Shown: positions 16,202 through 23,853, counted from the first letter of the stretch. The stretch: 25,591 nt of DNA from CAZIQY01 sp964541605 (GCA_964541605.1 CAZIQY010000035.1:1-25591); one strand, 5' to 3'. The notes: a model not told the origin generated them from the sequence alone. Program-made: numbers and translations.

Positions 16202-16936
16202 ATGAATACCATCATACGCAGAGCGAAAAAAAGGTTCTTTCCTCGGCCGGAGAAGGAGAAACTCCCCGATTTTCTGGTGACAGAGATTAAGGAAATGATA
16301 GCGCGGAACAGCAGTCCCGTTTCCTCATCAGCCCTACTCAAAGATGTGCGCTTTGCCGTCATGGATCTGGAGACAACCGGTTTTAACTCTGCCCGCGGTC
16401 ACGAGATCATCGCTATCGGCGCGGTACTGATCGAAGGGGACAAGATACAAAGAGAAAAGACCTTTCATGAACTTGTGTATCCCGATCGCGAGGTTCCTGA
16501 ACACGTATTGAAACTTACGGGAATTCAGCGGGAGATGCTTGTCGGCCGCCTCAGCTTTTTCGGCGTCCTCCTCCAGTTTCTGGATTTTATCGGCAGCAGC
16601 ATCATCGTGGGGCACAATATCGACTTTGATCTAAGTTTCATCAATCCGAAATTGAAAAAGTACTGTGGGACAAAGGTTAAGAACCGGAGCATTGACACTA
16701 TCGTTCTGGCCCAGTCGCTCCATATGCCCGTGAAGAGCTATTCGCTCGACAATCTATTGGCTTTTTACGACATTGATCCGGTAGGAAGGCATTCCGCCCT
16801 GGGGGATTCTCTCTTGACGGCGGAGCTTTTGATTCGCTTGTTCTCTGTACTGAAGGACAACGATATCCGCACACTGGGAGGGTTGGATGAACTTCTGAAA
16901 CGCCACACCCGCTTCAGCGACGACAAGATTTTCTGA
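16202..16936 (+). CDS. DEDDh 3'-5' exonuclease, DNA polymerase III epsilon-like
   Basis: 244-residue protein with an N-terminal basic leader (RRAKKRFFPRPEKEK) and a DnaQ-type exonuclease fold from about residue 50. ExoI motif AVMDLETTG has Asp55 and Glu57. ExoII is IIVGHNIDFDLSFI. ExoIII is H-S-A-L-G-D in GRHSALGDSLLTAELLIRLF, with the His five residues before the final Asp, so all four carboxylates and the His are present and the enzyme should be active. It is a stand-alone paralogue rather than the replicative epsilon subunit, judged from its tight coupling to the DUF294 gene and its leader. The physiological substrate, a nucleic acid or nucleotide, is unknown. Confidence 0.88.
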   Translation: MNTIIRRAKKRFFPRPEKEKLPDFLVTEIKEMIARNSSPVSSSALLKDVRFAVMDLETTGFNSARGHEIIAIGAVLIEGDKIQREKTFHELVYPDREVPEHVLKLTGIQREMLVGRLSFFGVLLQFLDFIGSSIIVGHNIDFDLSFINPKLKKYCGTKVKNRSIDTIVLAQSLHMPVKSYSLDNLLAFYDIDPVGRHSALGDSLLTAELLIRLFSVLKDNDIRTLGGLDELLKRHTRFSDDKIF

Positions 16937-16957
16937 CCGGAAGCGCCTCTGGGCTTT

Positions 16958-17416
16958 TCATGGTTCACTTTCCAGTTCCTGGAGTTTCTTTTTTTTCTCT
17001 TCAATAACCTTGCTCTGTTCTTCCAGCATTTTAATCCAGTGTCGCTGCTGGGCGAAACCGCTGGCCTGGTTCTTGTTTGCTCTGTACCGTTGTTCGTCCT
17101 TTAATGCCTGTTCGTATTCCGCTCTGGCGGCCCTGATCTTTTCTTCCTTTTCATTCCGTTTAGCTGTGGATTCCTGGTATTTCTGCATGCTGGACGTTTT
17201 TTCTTTTTCAATCTCCTGTTTTTCGGCTTCCGTCATATCGCGGTAGCTCTGGACGGGCCTGGCTTTGGTTTCAGGAGGCGGGCTGTCGGTAAGAATCACA
17301 GAGCCATCCTTGTCTACATATTCGTAGATCGTGCCGGCCTGCATGTCTCCTGAAAGAACAATAGAGGCAAGCAAAATGCACGAAACCGATGTTATCATTG
17401 TTCTCAACAGCATCAT
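16958..17416 (-). CDS. secreted DUF4124-domain protein with coiled coil
   Basis: 152 residues. The N-terminus MMLLRTMITSVSCILLASIVLSGDMQAG is a Sec signal peptide with likely cleavage after AQ-like small residues (MQA-G). IYEYVDKDGSVILTDSPPPETKA is the DUF4124 signature, a small beta motif (Y.y.D..G...f.D.P) found in envelope proteins of proteobacteria. From about residue 60 the protein is a long charged helix (EAEKQEIEKEKTSSMQKYQE, and KVIEEKKKKLQELE at the end), predicted coiled coil. It is convergent with the exonuclease gene, 21 bp apart. The start is supported by AAAGGGGG upstream. It is probably periplasmic; its function is unknown. Confidence 0.85.
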   Translation of the reverse strand: MMLLRTMITSVSCILLASIVLSGDMQAGTIYEYVDKDGSVILTDSPPPETKARPVQSYRDMTEAEKQEIEKEKTSSMQKYQESTAKRNEKEEKIRAARAEYEQALKDEQRYRANKNQASGFAQQRHWIKMLEEQSKVIEEKKKKLQELESEP

Positions 17417-17439
17417 TTCCCCCTTTGATGAGAATTTGC

Positions 17440-17468
17440 TTTGAAAAATATTTCAAATCTGTGCTAAT
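17440..17468 (+). promoter_or_regulatory. candidate sigma70-like promoter with overlapping dyad
   Basis: TTGAAA (17441-17446) and GCTAAT (17463-17468) are 16 bp apart upstream of the zinc/J-domain gene. The -35 box lies inside an inverted repeat TTTGAAA-AATA-TTTCAAA (17440-17457). The matches are fair, not perfect. Confidence 0.4.
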
Positions 17469-17534
17469 GTCAACCGCATTTATGAATTTGTCCCGTCCGC
17501 GAGGAGGCACTTCGGCAGGGAAGCGTATTTTCTC

Positions 17535-18299
17535 ATGAACCAGTTGTTTATTAATCATTCCCTCGAACCCAATGGCCAAAAGAACAGGTGTCTGTCCTGT
17601 GGGACGACTGAAAATATAGGAAGGCGCAAATATTGCTCCGCGGAATGCCGGAAGAAGCTTCACTATAAGCTCGATGTGAGAACCGGACTTGTCAGGGCTT
17701 TAAATACAAGGTATGCCACCTTCTATTTTTCGGAAGAAATCATCGTGATGGATATGCTTCCATACGGTTCTAATGACATATACAGTTTCTTTTATCCCCG
17801 TTCCCCGGGTAAAAAACCTGCTGAAGATTTCGGCCATATGGCCGATCTGCTGGGAGACTTGTGGTGGGCTGAAAAGAGGCGTACAAACAAAAGGTACATC
17901 GCTTCCCATCGTGTTCTTGAACAGGCTTTCCGGAACAGGGTCTCCATTATGTCGGTCAAGCCGGTCATGGTGAAGGTTCCCTCCGTTAAGGTGAGCTCTT
18001 TAACGGACCTTGAAATCAATAAATCCGTGTTGACCTCTCCCGATTTACAGAAAATCGTAAAAAATGCGTACAGACAGCAGGCGAAGGAACACCATCCGGA
18101 TCTTGGGGGCGATGCTTTTAAATTCAGGAAAATATATAAGGCTTACGAAGAACTGACGAACTGGGCAAAAACCCCCATATTTTTAAAACGCTGCGGATTT
18201 CCGGATAAATGGTTTTATAATGGAAACACGAACCGCTGGATACAGCCCCTGCCTTTACGAAAAGCAGCGGATGAGGAGTGCCGCAGAATCTCATGGTGA
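17535..18299 (+). CDS. unknown protein with N-terminal Cys4 zinc site and C-terminal J-like domain
   Basis: 254 residues. Near the N-terminus, CLSCGTTENIGRRKYCSAEC gives four cysteines at 19, 22, 34 and 38 in a C-x2-C-x11-C-x3-C pattern, a probable zinc ribbon. The middle (about 45-150) has no motif I know and is rich in aromatic residues. Residues about 165-215 resemble a DnaJ J-domain: YRQQAKEHHPDLGGDAFKFRKIYKAYEEL carries the HPD tripeptide at 187-189, which in J-proteins stimulates DnaK ATPase, followed by the usual third helix. The domain order is reversed relative to DnaJ, where J is N-terminal. A co-chaperone role is inferred only from HPD. Its 3' end overlaps the convergent Memo gene by 9 bp. 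Confidence 0.8.
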   Translation: MNQLFINHSLEPNGQKNRCLSCGTTENIGRRKYCSAECRKKLHYKLDVRTGLVRALNTRYATFYFSEEIIVMDMLPYGSNDIYSFFYPRSPGKKPAEDFGHMADLLGDLWWAEKRRTNKRYIASHRVLEQAFRNRVSIMSVKPVMVKVPSVKVSSLTDLEINKSVLTSPDLQKIVKNAYRQQAKEHHPDLGGDAFKFRKIYKAYEELTNWAKTPIFLKRCGFPDKWFYNGNTNRWIQPLPLRKAADEECRRISW

Positions 18300-19514
18300 T
18301 GCAGAGAAAATCATGGATGCATAATTCACGGCACTCTGCGTTGCCTGTTCATCGTAGGTCTCAAACTGGATGATGTCGGCACGGTTTTTCCTGAGGAGGC
18401 AGGCAAGAAGCAGGATAGCGGGAAGCCCGCATATGTGGTACTGATCCTGGGTTTCAATGGCATGGTGCAGGATCTTTTCCGGCTCGTCCTTTGCAAGCAT
18501 GGAGAGAATCGTCCTGTCGTTAGACCTCGCCCGAGGCAATATCGAACTCGCCGGCAGAGAATCACCAAATTTTAATCCCACGTGAGAAAGGTCCACCCCC
18601 GCGACTATCAGAACCCGGCTTTTGCTTTCCCGAATGAGCGTTTCCATACCATGGACCATTTCCAGAAACCGGTGGTCGGCAAAAAGATTTTTTCTCCGGA
18701 AAATGAATTCATGGACGCTTCCGCACAGTATCGGCGCCATCTCAAAAGGTCCCTTCAGGAAATATTGTAAAAAAATAGTCTGAAATTCGATGGAATGTTC
18801 CGTTTTATGACCGAAATCATCGGATGACAGGGTGCCTTCAGGCATCTTTCTCTTCAATTCCGTGGTGAAGGTTCTGTCCGTCTGAATTTCGCCGAACGGC
18901 GTGATGTAATTTTTTTCGGACACCGAGTACAGCCCGTCCTGATTCTGATGATTGACCCCCAGAATGATGACTAGATCGTAATGTTTGCCCTTTAAATGAC
19001 GATAGGTGTCGACGTACGTGCTGCCGGCAATGTTGATATCGATATGCGGCGCGAGGATCCCTGTAATCGAATCCTGAATGTTTTCTGCATTTAACGGCTT
19101 GAGATTGTTTTCAACATTCTGTATAAATCGGGAGAGAGCTTCGGGTTCTGACATGTAAGATTTTCCGGCATGTACGGGAAGTCTGTTTTCGCTGCTGATG
19201 AATTCGGCCCGAAGCCGGTACATCTTGCGTTGAAAGGATTCACTGTTCAGGATGCAGGCCTGATCGAGCTGTTCGATCAGGGATTCAATTTCGGATAGAT
19301 AGACAATGCGACCGTCCTGCCGTTTCATCAGCCCCATCTGAATGTCGCGGAGATCATGTCTCCCGTCAAGAAGCTGCAGGAGGGGAAGCAGGTGCATGTC
19401 TATGGCAATTTTCTTGTCGGTGAGCTGATAGGGGTCATGAAAGGCAATCATCCGACGGCCGTTGACCAAGGTTGTCACCGGCTGTATGTCTGATCTCAAG
19501 ACAGGCTTCTGCAT
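18291..19514 (-). CDS. Memo-family protein (AmmeMemoRadiSam system protein B-like) with N-terminal domain
   Basis: 407 residues from ATG 19514 (MQKPVLRSDIQP), preferred over 19649 because AAGGAAAGAG lies just upstream and the upstream residues look non-coding. The C-terminal roughly 280 residues are Memo-like, related to class III extradiol dioxygenases: ILAPHIDINIAG (His157), GVNHQNQDGLYS (His189), VAGVDLSHVG (Asp308, His311) and a Cys in YHICGLPAI match the order of the metal-site residues of human MEMO1. The first about 110 residues (GRRMIAFHDPYQLTDKKIAI, LLQLLDGRHDLRDIQMGLMK) form a separate small domain resembling a winged-helix or PqqD-like fold. The radical-SAM and AMMECR1 partners are not in the window. 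The biochemical role is unknown. Confidence 0.85.
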   Translation of the reverse strand: MQKPVLRSDIQPVTTLVNGRRMIAFHDPYQLTDKKIAIDMHLLPLLQLLDGRHDLRDIQMGLMKRQDGRIVYLSEIESLIEQLDQACILNSESFQRKMYRLRAEFISSENRLPVHAGKSYMSEPEALSRFIQNVENNLKPLNAENIQDSITGILAPHIDINIAGSTYVDTYRHLKGKHYDLVIILGVNHQNQDGLYSVSEKNYITPFGEIQTDRTFTTELKRKMPEGTLSSDDFGHKTEHSIEFQTIFLQYFLKGPFEMAPILCGSVHEFIFRRKNLFADHRFLEMVHGMETLIRESKSRVLIVAGVDLSHVGLKFGDSLPASSILPRARSNDRTILSMLAKDEPEKILHHAIETQDQYHICGLPAILLLACLLRKNRADIIQFETYDEQATQSAVNYASMIFSASP

Positions 19515-19660
19515 GATCTCTTTCCTTGAAAAAACGGGTTCTTTTGAATATGTTTCATCTATAATCGCAATGAATGAAAAATGCAATCCGGGATTTCCGG
19601 TACGTGTGGATGTATGATGATGAAATGGATGATCAATAATAATCGTCATGAGGAGGAATT

Positions 19661-20755
19661 ATGGAAAAGAGGATGAGAATCGCCATTAATACCGGCGGCG
19701 GGGATGCGCCGGGTCTCAATGCGGTCATTGAAGCGGTGGCCAAGGCCGCATACAACAGAAACTGGGAGGTGTACGGAATAAAGAACAGTTATGGGGGCCT
19801 TCTGAATACGGACGATATCATGCGGTTGACGCCGGAAAATGTAAGCCATATTTCCAGTGTCGGGGGAACTATTTTAGGGACGACGAACCGGGGGAATCCG
19901 TTTCAAATGCCTGTCACCAACATGGCGGGAGAGACTGAAATACGCGACGTTTCGGATAAGGTTGTTGAAAATTTCAGGCGCCTTCGTTTCGACTGCCTCA
20001 TTGCCGTGGGCGGTGACGGCAGTCTGGAGATCGCCTATAACTTATACAAAAAGGGCATTCCGGTAATCGGCGTTCCGAAAACCATTGATAACGATCTCCA
20101 GAAAACGGTCATTACCTTCGGTTTTGATACGGCGGTAAGTATAGCTACCGATGCCATAGACCGCCTTCACTCCACGGCGAAGTCTCATGATCGGGTCATG
20201 GTGGTTGAGGTGATGGGCCGTCATGCGGGCTGGATCGCCCTTAACAGCGGTTTGTCCGGTTCCGCAGACGTCATTCTCATCCCTGAGATTCCTTTCCATC
20301 TGGATAAAGTCTGTGATTATATCATGGAGCTGGAGTTACGGGGACAGCGCTATGCCATTGTCGTGGTTGCCGAGGGTGCTGCGCCGGCGGGAGGAAGTAT
20401 TGTTGATAAAGGTCAGGGAGAGATCGGGCGACAACACGTGGTTCTGGGAGGAATAGGCGAGTATCTGGCGAAGGAAATAGCAAAAAAAACGGGGAAAGAC
20501 ACGCGGTCTCTGGTTTTGGGTCATCTGCAACGGGGCGGGTCTCCCACAACCTTTGACCGGCTGATTGCCCTTCGTTTCGGCGCCGCCGCGGTCCGCATGA
20601 TAGATGAAAAAAACTTCGGAACCATGATTGCCCTTGATCCTCCCCATGTCAAGATGGTGCCTCTTGAGGAGGTCATCGGACATATCAAGAATGTTCCTGT
20701 TGATCATGATACCGTGAAGACTGCCAGAGAAATCGGCATATCCCTCGGAGATTGA
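19661..20755 (+). CDS. pfkA: 6-phosphofructokinase, Gly/Lys (group III-like) type
   Basis: 364 residues. It phosphorylates fructose 6-phosphate in glycolysis, or runs reversibly if PPi-linked. The N-terminus INTGGGDAPGLNAVIEAV is the phosphoryl-donor loop. AVGGDGSLEIA puts Gly120 at the E. coli Gly104 position, which favours ATP; PPi enzymes have Asp there. GVPKTIDNDL puts Lys140 at the E. coli Gly124 position, which is more usual in PPi enzymes. This mixed pair defines group III enzymes. The substrate motif MGRHAGWIAL and LGHLQRGGSPTTFDR are conserved. AGGAGGAATT precedes the ATG. TATAAT at 19560-19565 could be a -10 box, but no good -35 was found. The L,D-transpeptidase gene starts 4 bp after the stop. 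Confidence 0.95.
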   Translation: MEKRMRIAINTGGGDAPGLNAVIEAVAKAAYNRNWEVYGIKNSYGGLLNTDDIMRLTPENVSHISSVGGTILGTTNRGNPFQMPVTNMAGETEIRDVSDKVVENFRRLRFDCLIAVGGDGSLEIAYNLYKKGIPVIGVPKTIDNDLQKTVITFGFDTAVSIATDAIDRLHSTAKSHDRVMVVEVMGRHAGWIALNSGLSGSADVILIPEIPFHLDKVCDYIMELELRGQRYAIVVVAEGAAPAGGSIVDKGQGEIGRQHVVLGGIGEYLAKEIAKKTGKDTRSLVLGHLQRGGSPTTFDRLIALRFGAAAVRMIDEKNFGTMIALDPPHVKMVPLEEVIGHIKNVPVDHDTVKTAREIGISLGD

Positions 20756-20759
20756 GTAC

Positions 20760-22448
20760 ATGCGGAAGATCGCTGCGCTTGCTGTTTTATTCATGGTTCT
20801 CCTGGTGTTTGTTTTTCACGGAAGCACAGGCGCTCAAAGTCTGTCGGACGGGGTAAGCGGACAGATTCGACAGCGTCTGGAAATGGCGGAAATGTCGTCA
20901 CGGGATGTTCGTGAAGACCCATCATTGTTTTCCTCGCCGCTGCTGCCTGAATATTATCGACAAAGAAAATTTCGTCCTGCTTGGAGCACCGGCAACAGTC
21001 TGTCTCCCAAAGTGGAACTTTTCCTTGAATTTATCCAGAATGCCGGTTGCGAAGGCTTGCGGCCTGAAGACTATCGTCTTGATCGAATTGAAACTCTCAT
21101 GAACGCCCATCGGGAGATTCTCTTCAGAATGGAGCCGCTCGATTATGCGATACTGGCTGACCTTGATATTCTTCTCACAGATGCCTTTTTTCGATATGCG
21201 TCTCATCTCGCCGGCGGCCGCGTGGATCACCAGACAATCTACCCGGGATGGGTTATCTACCGGAACTCTTCGGATCTGACGACAAATCTCCAGGATGCCC
21301 TTGATTCAGGAGAAATTGAAAGGACGCTGGAAGATATTTCTTCCCGTTATCCCGGATATGCCGGGTTGAAAAACGAACTCATCAGATACCAGGGCATTGT
21401 GGAACAAGGCGGCTGGTCTGTGATACCCCCGGGCCCGAAGATGGTAAAAGGATCCCGTGACAGGCGTGTTGCAAAGTTACGCAAGAGGCTCATAGCATCG
21501 GGCGAACTCACACCGGTGGAAGCGCGCGAAAACACCGTATTCGATCTTGCTCTGGAAGAGGCGGTTCGCAAGTTTCAAAAAAGACACGGGTTAAGAACCG
21601 ACGGCAGAGCGGGCCGGTCGACTCTTGCGGCGCTGAATGTCGCTGCTGAAAAGCGCCTGCGCCAGATCGCCCTGAATATGGATCGCCTGCGATGGTTGCC
21701 CGACAATCCTGGAAACCGTTATATTTTTGTAAACATAGCCAATTTTTCGCTGCAGGTTGTTGAGAATGAACACGTGGTCATGTCCATGAAAATTATCGTA
21801 GGGAAAACGGAACAGCGGAGTTGTGTCTTGAGCCGCAAAATGACTTATCTGGAGCTTAACCCTGACTGGAGGATCCCGGACAGCATTGCCACGAAAGAGA
21901 TTCTGCCCCAGCTGAGAAAGAAACCGGAGTATCTGACGAAAAAGAATATCAGGATTTTCGGCGGCGACTGGGGAAGTCGCTCGAAAGAAGTCGATCCAGC
22001 GACCGTGGATTGGACTCGTGTCAAAGCGAGTAATTTTCGATATAAGCTCCGCCAGGACCCCGGCCCCTCCAATCCTCTTGGCCGGATAAAATTTATATTT
22101 CCCAATGAGTGTGAGATATATCTGCACGATACACCGACACGCCATCTTTTCGGCAGAGAGCGGCGGGATTTCAGCCATGGGTGTATCCGGATTGAAAAAC
22201 CTCTTGATCTTGCCGTCTATCTTCTGCAGAAAAAGAATTCATGGACCCGGAAAAAGATCATGGAAGAAATACGGAAAGGAAAACGGCAGGTCGTCATGCT
22301 TTCCGATCCCATCGATGTGCATATCTACTACGGTACGGCGTGGGTCGATAATGAGGGGATTCTTCAATTCCGGGACGACATCTATCGTATCGACGAAATA
22401 CCTTACAATGTAGCCGCCTGCAGAGCCCGTCTCGACCGGAAACAATGA
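20760..22448 (+). CDS. L,D-transpeptidase, YcbB/LdtD-like
   Basis: 562 residues, exported by a signal peptide (RKIAALAVLFMVLLVFVFHG then STGAQS). It makes 3-3 cross-links in peptidoglycan in the periplasm. After an N-terminal scaffold region comes a peptidoglycan-binding domain (about 255-305: FDLALEEAVRKFQKRHGLRT, DGRAGRSTLAALN) and a large YkuD catalytic domain. The catalytic motif is HDTPTRHLF...RRDFSHGCIRIEKP, with His473 and nucleophile Cys475. YLELNPDWRIPDSIATKEIL is also typical of the YcbB subfamily. The start ATG is 4 bp after pfkA and has only a weak ribosome binding site (GGAGATTGAG), suggesting translational coupling. It is convergent with the toxin cassette downstream. Confidence 0.93.
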   Translation: MRKIAALAVLFMVLLVFVFHGSTGAQSLSDGVSGQIRQRLEMAEMSSRDVREDPSLFSSPLLPEYYRQRKFRPAWSTGNSLSPKVELFLEFIQNAGCEGLRPEDYRLDRIETLMNAHREILFRMEPLDYAILADLDILLTDAFFRYASHLAGGRVDHQTIYPGWVIYRNSSDLTTNLQDALDSGEIERTLEDISSRYPGYAGLKNELIRYQGIVEQGGWSVIPPGPKMVKGSRDRRVAKLRKRLIASGELTPVEARENTVFDLALEEAVRKFQKRHGLRTDGRAGRSTLAALNVAAEKRLRQIALNMDRLRWLPDNPGNRYIFVNIANFSLQVVENEHVVMSMKIIVGKTEQRSCVLSRKMTYLELNPDWRIPDSIATKEILPQLRKKPEYLTKKNIRIFGGDWGSRSKEVDPATVDWTRVKASNFRYKLRQDPGPSNPLGRIKFIFPNECEIYLHDTPTRHLFGRERRDFSHGCIRIEKPLDLAVYLLQKKNSWTRKKIMEEIRKGKRQVVMLSDPIDVHIYYGTAWVDNEGILQFRDDIYRIDEIPYNVAACRARLDRKQ

Positions 22449-22511
22449 GGAGAGTTCTGAACGAAAAGTTGATCTGGAGCGTAAGCAATCGACTCAAACG
22501 ACTTGTTCGCT

Positions 22512-22769
22512 TTATCGATATATGTCTTTTCGGTGCCCGACCTTCACCACCCACACCGTAAGTTCCTTATCTTGAATGGAATATACAATCCTGTACTGAC
22601 CCTGACGAACACGATATCTTGCTTGCCCCGTCAGCTTTTCATGACCATTTGGTCTCGGGTCTTTGGCGAGCGATTCGATTCGAAGGAGAATCCTCTGAAG
22701 ATCTTTCTTCGGTATAGTGCTTAAGTCTTTCTCAACAGATTCTTTAAAGTAAACACTATATTCGGCCAT
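22512..22769 (-). CDS. RelE/ParE-superfamily toxin
   Basis: 85 residues. AEYSVYFKESVEKDLSTIPK is the usual start (strand then helix), LRIESLAKDPRPNGHEKLTG the helix-loop, and YRVRQGQYRIVYSIQDKELTVWVVKVGHRKDIY the C-terminal sheet with Arg and His/Arg-Lys residues typical of RelE-like mRNA interferases. The gene overlaps the antitoxin by 14 bp, in antitoxin-first order. It is the last cassette-like unit before the L,D-transpeptidase gene; I could not find an attC-like site after its stop. Whether it acts as an RNase or, ParE-like, on gyrase cannot be settled here. Confidence 0.88.
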   Translation of the reverse strand: MAEYSVYFKESVEKDLSTIPKKDLQRILLRIESLAKDPRPNGHEKLTGQARYRVRQGQYRIVYSIQDKELTVWVVKVGHRKDIYR

Positions 22770-22989
22770 CTTTCCTCAGTTTTTTAACCATTTCGTCATA
22801 GCTGATCAATCGTTCTCCACCCCTCTCCTCGAATGCAGCAAGGTCTTCAGCATCCTCTGCAAGCGCTTCTCTAACTGCTTTGTTTACCAGTTCTGAGACC
22901 GACTGAGAGGTTTCGACCGCTTTTAGTCGCAGTGCTTTATGCAACTCGGGGTCTAAATACACGGTGGCTCGCTTGGTCGCAATTGCCAT
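22756..22989 (-). CDS. ribbon-helix-helix antitoxin paired with RelE-like toxin
   Basis: 77 residues. The N-terminal half, ATKRATVYLDPELHKALRLK followed by AVETSQSVSELVNKAV, is a ribbon-helix-helix DNA-binding domain; the C-terminal half (AEDAEDLAAFEERGGERLIS onward) is acidic and should wrap the toxin. AAGGAGGTGACATT precedes the ATG. The upstream promoter is overlapped by a nested palindrome, as expected for autorepression by the antitoxin alone or with toxin. It overlaps the toxin start, so translation is coupled. Confidence 0.88.
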   Translation of the reverse strand: MAIATKRATVYLDPELHKALRLKAVETSQSVSELVNKAVREALAEDAEDLAAFEERGGERLISYDEMVKKLRKDGRI

Positions 22990-23009
22990 AATGTCACCTC
23001 CTTATTCAT

Positions 23010-23045
23010 TTATGTTACTATAGCACCATAGCGACATAACGTCAA
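23010..23045 (-). promoter_or_regulatory. promoter and operator of the relBE-like pair
   Basis: Read on the minus strand: TTGACG (23045-23040), a 17-bp spacer, then TATAGT (23022-23017). The nested inverted repeat TTATGT..CTAT....ATAG..ACATAA (23010-23039) covers the spacer and the -10 box, an ideal site for autorepression. The -35 box lies in the attC of the neighbouring cassette (cut point G|TTATGT at 23040/23039). Confidence 0.7.
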
Positions 23046-23131
23046 GGGCTTCATTCTGTCCTTGAATGCGAACGATGGGCATCAGCGGGCGCGCGGTTTT
23101 TTGCGCGACCGGATTGAGCGCTTTGTTATGC
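23034..23131 (-). other. attC-like integron recombination site of the phd/PIN cassette (attC1, imperfect)
   Basis: On the minus strand it starts GCATAAC-AAAGC-GCTCAA (from 23131) and ends CCCTTGAC-GTTATGT (to 23034). The R'' core, the 5-nt spacer and the GCT of L'' match the other two sites, and the R' core GTTATGT fits GTTRRRY loosely. The inner arms pair poorly (L' reads GAATGAAGC), so this site looks degenerate or recombined. It overlaps the last roughly 16 codons of the PIN gene. Confidence 0.55.
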
Positions 23132-23552
23132 GTTTCTTTTTTGCCTGTTGTTTTTTGAATAAAATTAAAAACTCATTGGGTGAAATGACTTTAGCGCCTT
23201 GGCATCGTTCAGCAGGGAAATGTTTTTGATTTCCTGTAACAAGACAGACAGCTTGACTTGCAAGAGTGACTTCGAGAAAAAGTTCATCATCAGGATCAGG
23301 GAGTGAACGGGTCAAAGGGGAAGGTGCAACTCCCCTGCCGCGATACACAATATAGCCAAGAAACGCGGCGACCTTTTCTTCTTCAAATCCAAACATCGGG
23401 CGTCGCAAAACCTCGTTGTATTCTGATAGAATCCGTGCATCAAAGGATAGCGTCAGTTCACCGGCTGAGACCATGCGTACGATTTCGCCACAAGCCCCGA
23501 ACGGCGATAAAAGACCCGCAACAAGAACATTGGTGTCAATGACAATGTCCAT
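23082..23552 (-). CDS. PIN-domain toxin (VapC-like or related endoribonuclease)
   Basis: 156 residues from ATG 23552, whose A is the last base of the antitoxin stop (TGATG). MDIVIDTNVLVAGLLSP has the first acidic residue of the PIN site (Asp6). The Glu/Asp set continues with SEYNEVLRRPMF and RSLPDPDDELFLEVTLAS, and ends with VCLVTGNQKHFP (T-G-N-x-x-H/D-F motif of this PIN subgroup). The family cleaves RNA with Mg2+. The C-terminal tail KKRITKRSIRSRKKPRAR is strongly basic and is encoded by the attC1 sequence, so it may be an accident of cassette structure or aid RNA binding. Confidence 0.87.
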   Translation of the reverse strand: MDIVIDTNVLVAGLLSPFGACGEIVRMVSAGELTLSFDARILSEYNEVLRRPMFGFEEEKVAAFLGYIVYRGRGVAPSPLTRSLPDPDDELFLEVTLASQAVCLVTGNQKHFPAERCQGAKVISPNEFLILFKKQQAKKKRITKRSIRSRKKPRAR

Positions 23553-23836
23553 CACGCACGCTTTTCACGAACAGATTTAATTTCGGCATTGATTTCATCC
23601 AACGAAATCTTATCTGTTCCTTTCTCTACAGATCTCCGCTGGAGAGAAACAACGGCCTCAACGGCACGTGCTCTGCGAAATGCCGATAGCGATTCCTCAA
23701 GATTTGCCTCGGTTATTGCCGCAAGAATGGCTATTGGCCGACCATTGCTGGTAACAATCATCTCTCTTTCGTCTGGCAGCTCTTTCCAGATTTGTGCAGA
23801 TTTGCCTCTTAAATCTCGGACGCTCAAGAATTTCAT
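23552..23836 (-). CDS. Phd/YefM-type antitoxin
   Basis: 94 residues from ATG 23836 (MKFLSVRDLRGKSAQIWKEL), chosen because GGAGGG lies 7 nt upstream; an earlier in-frame ATG at 23851 would sit upstream of that site. F-S-V-x-D-L-R, with EMIVTSNGRPIAIL after it, is the Phd/YefM N-terminal DNA-binding fold, in which a strand pair contacts DNA. The C-terminal helical part (LSAFRRARAVEAVVSLQRRS onward) should bind the PIN toxin. The stop is fused to the toxin start. The promoter upstream carries a palindromic operator. Confidence 0.87.
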   Translation of the reverse strand: MKFLSVRDLRGKSAQIWKELPDEREMIVTSNGRPIAILAAITEANLEESLSAFRRARAVEAVVSLQRRSVEKGTDKISLDEINAEIKSVREKRA

Positions 23837-23853
23837 GATCATACCCTCCATCT

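Noticed and set aside
22449..22511. An attC site after the relE-like gene
   Set aside because: The stop is followed by AGCGAACAAG rather than a TAAC core, and no L-arm pairing was found.
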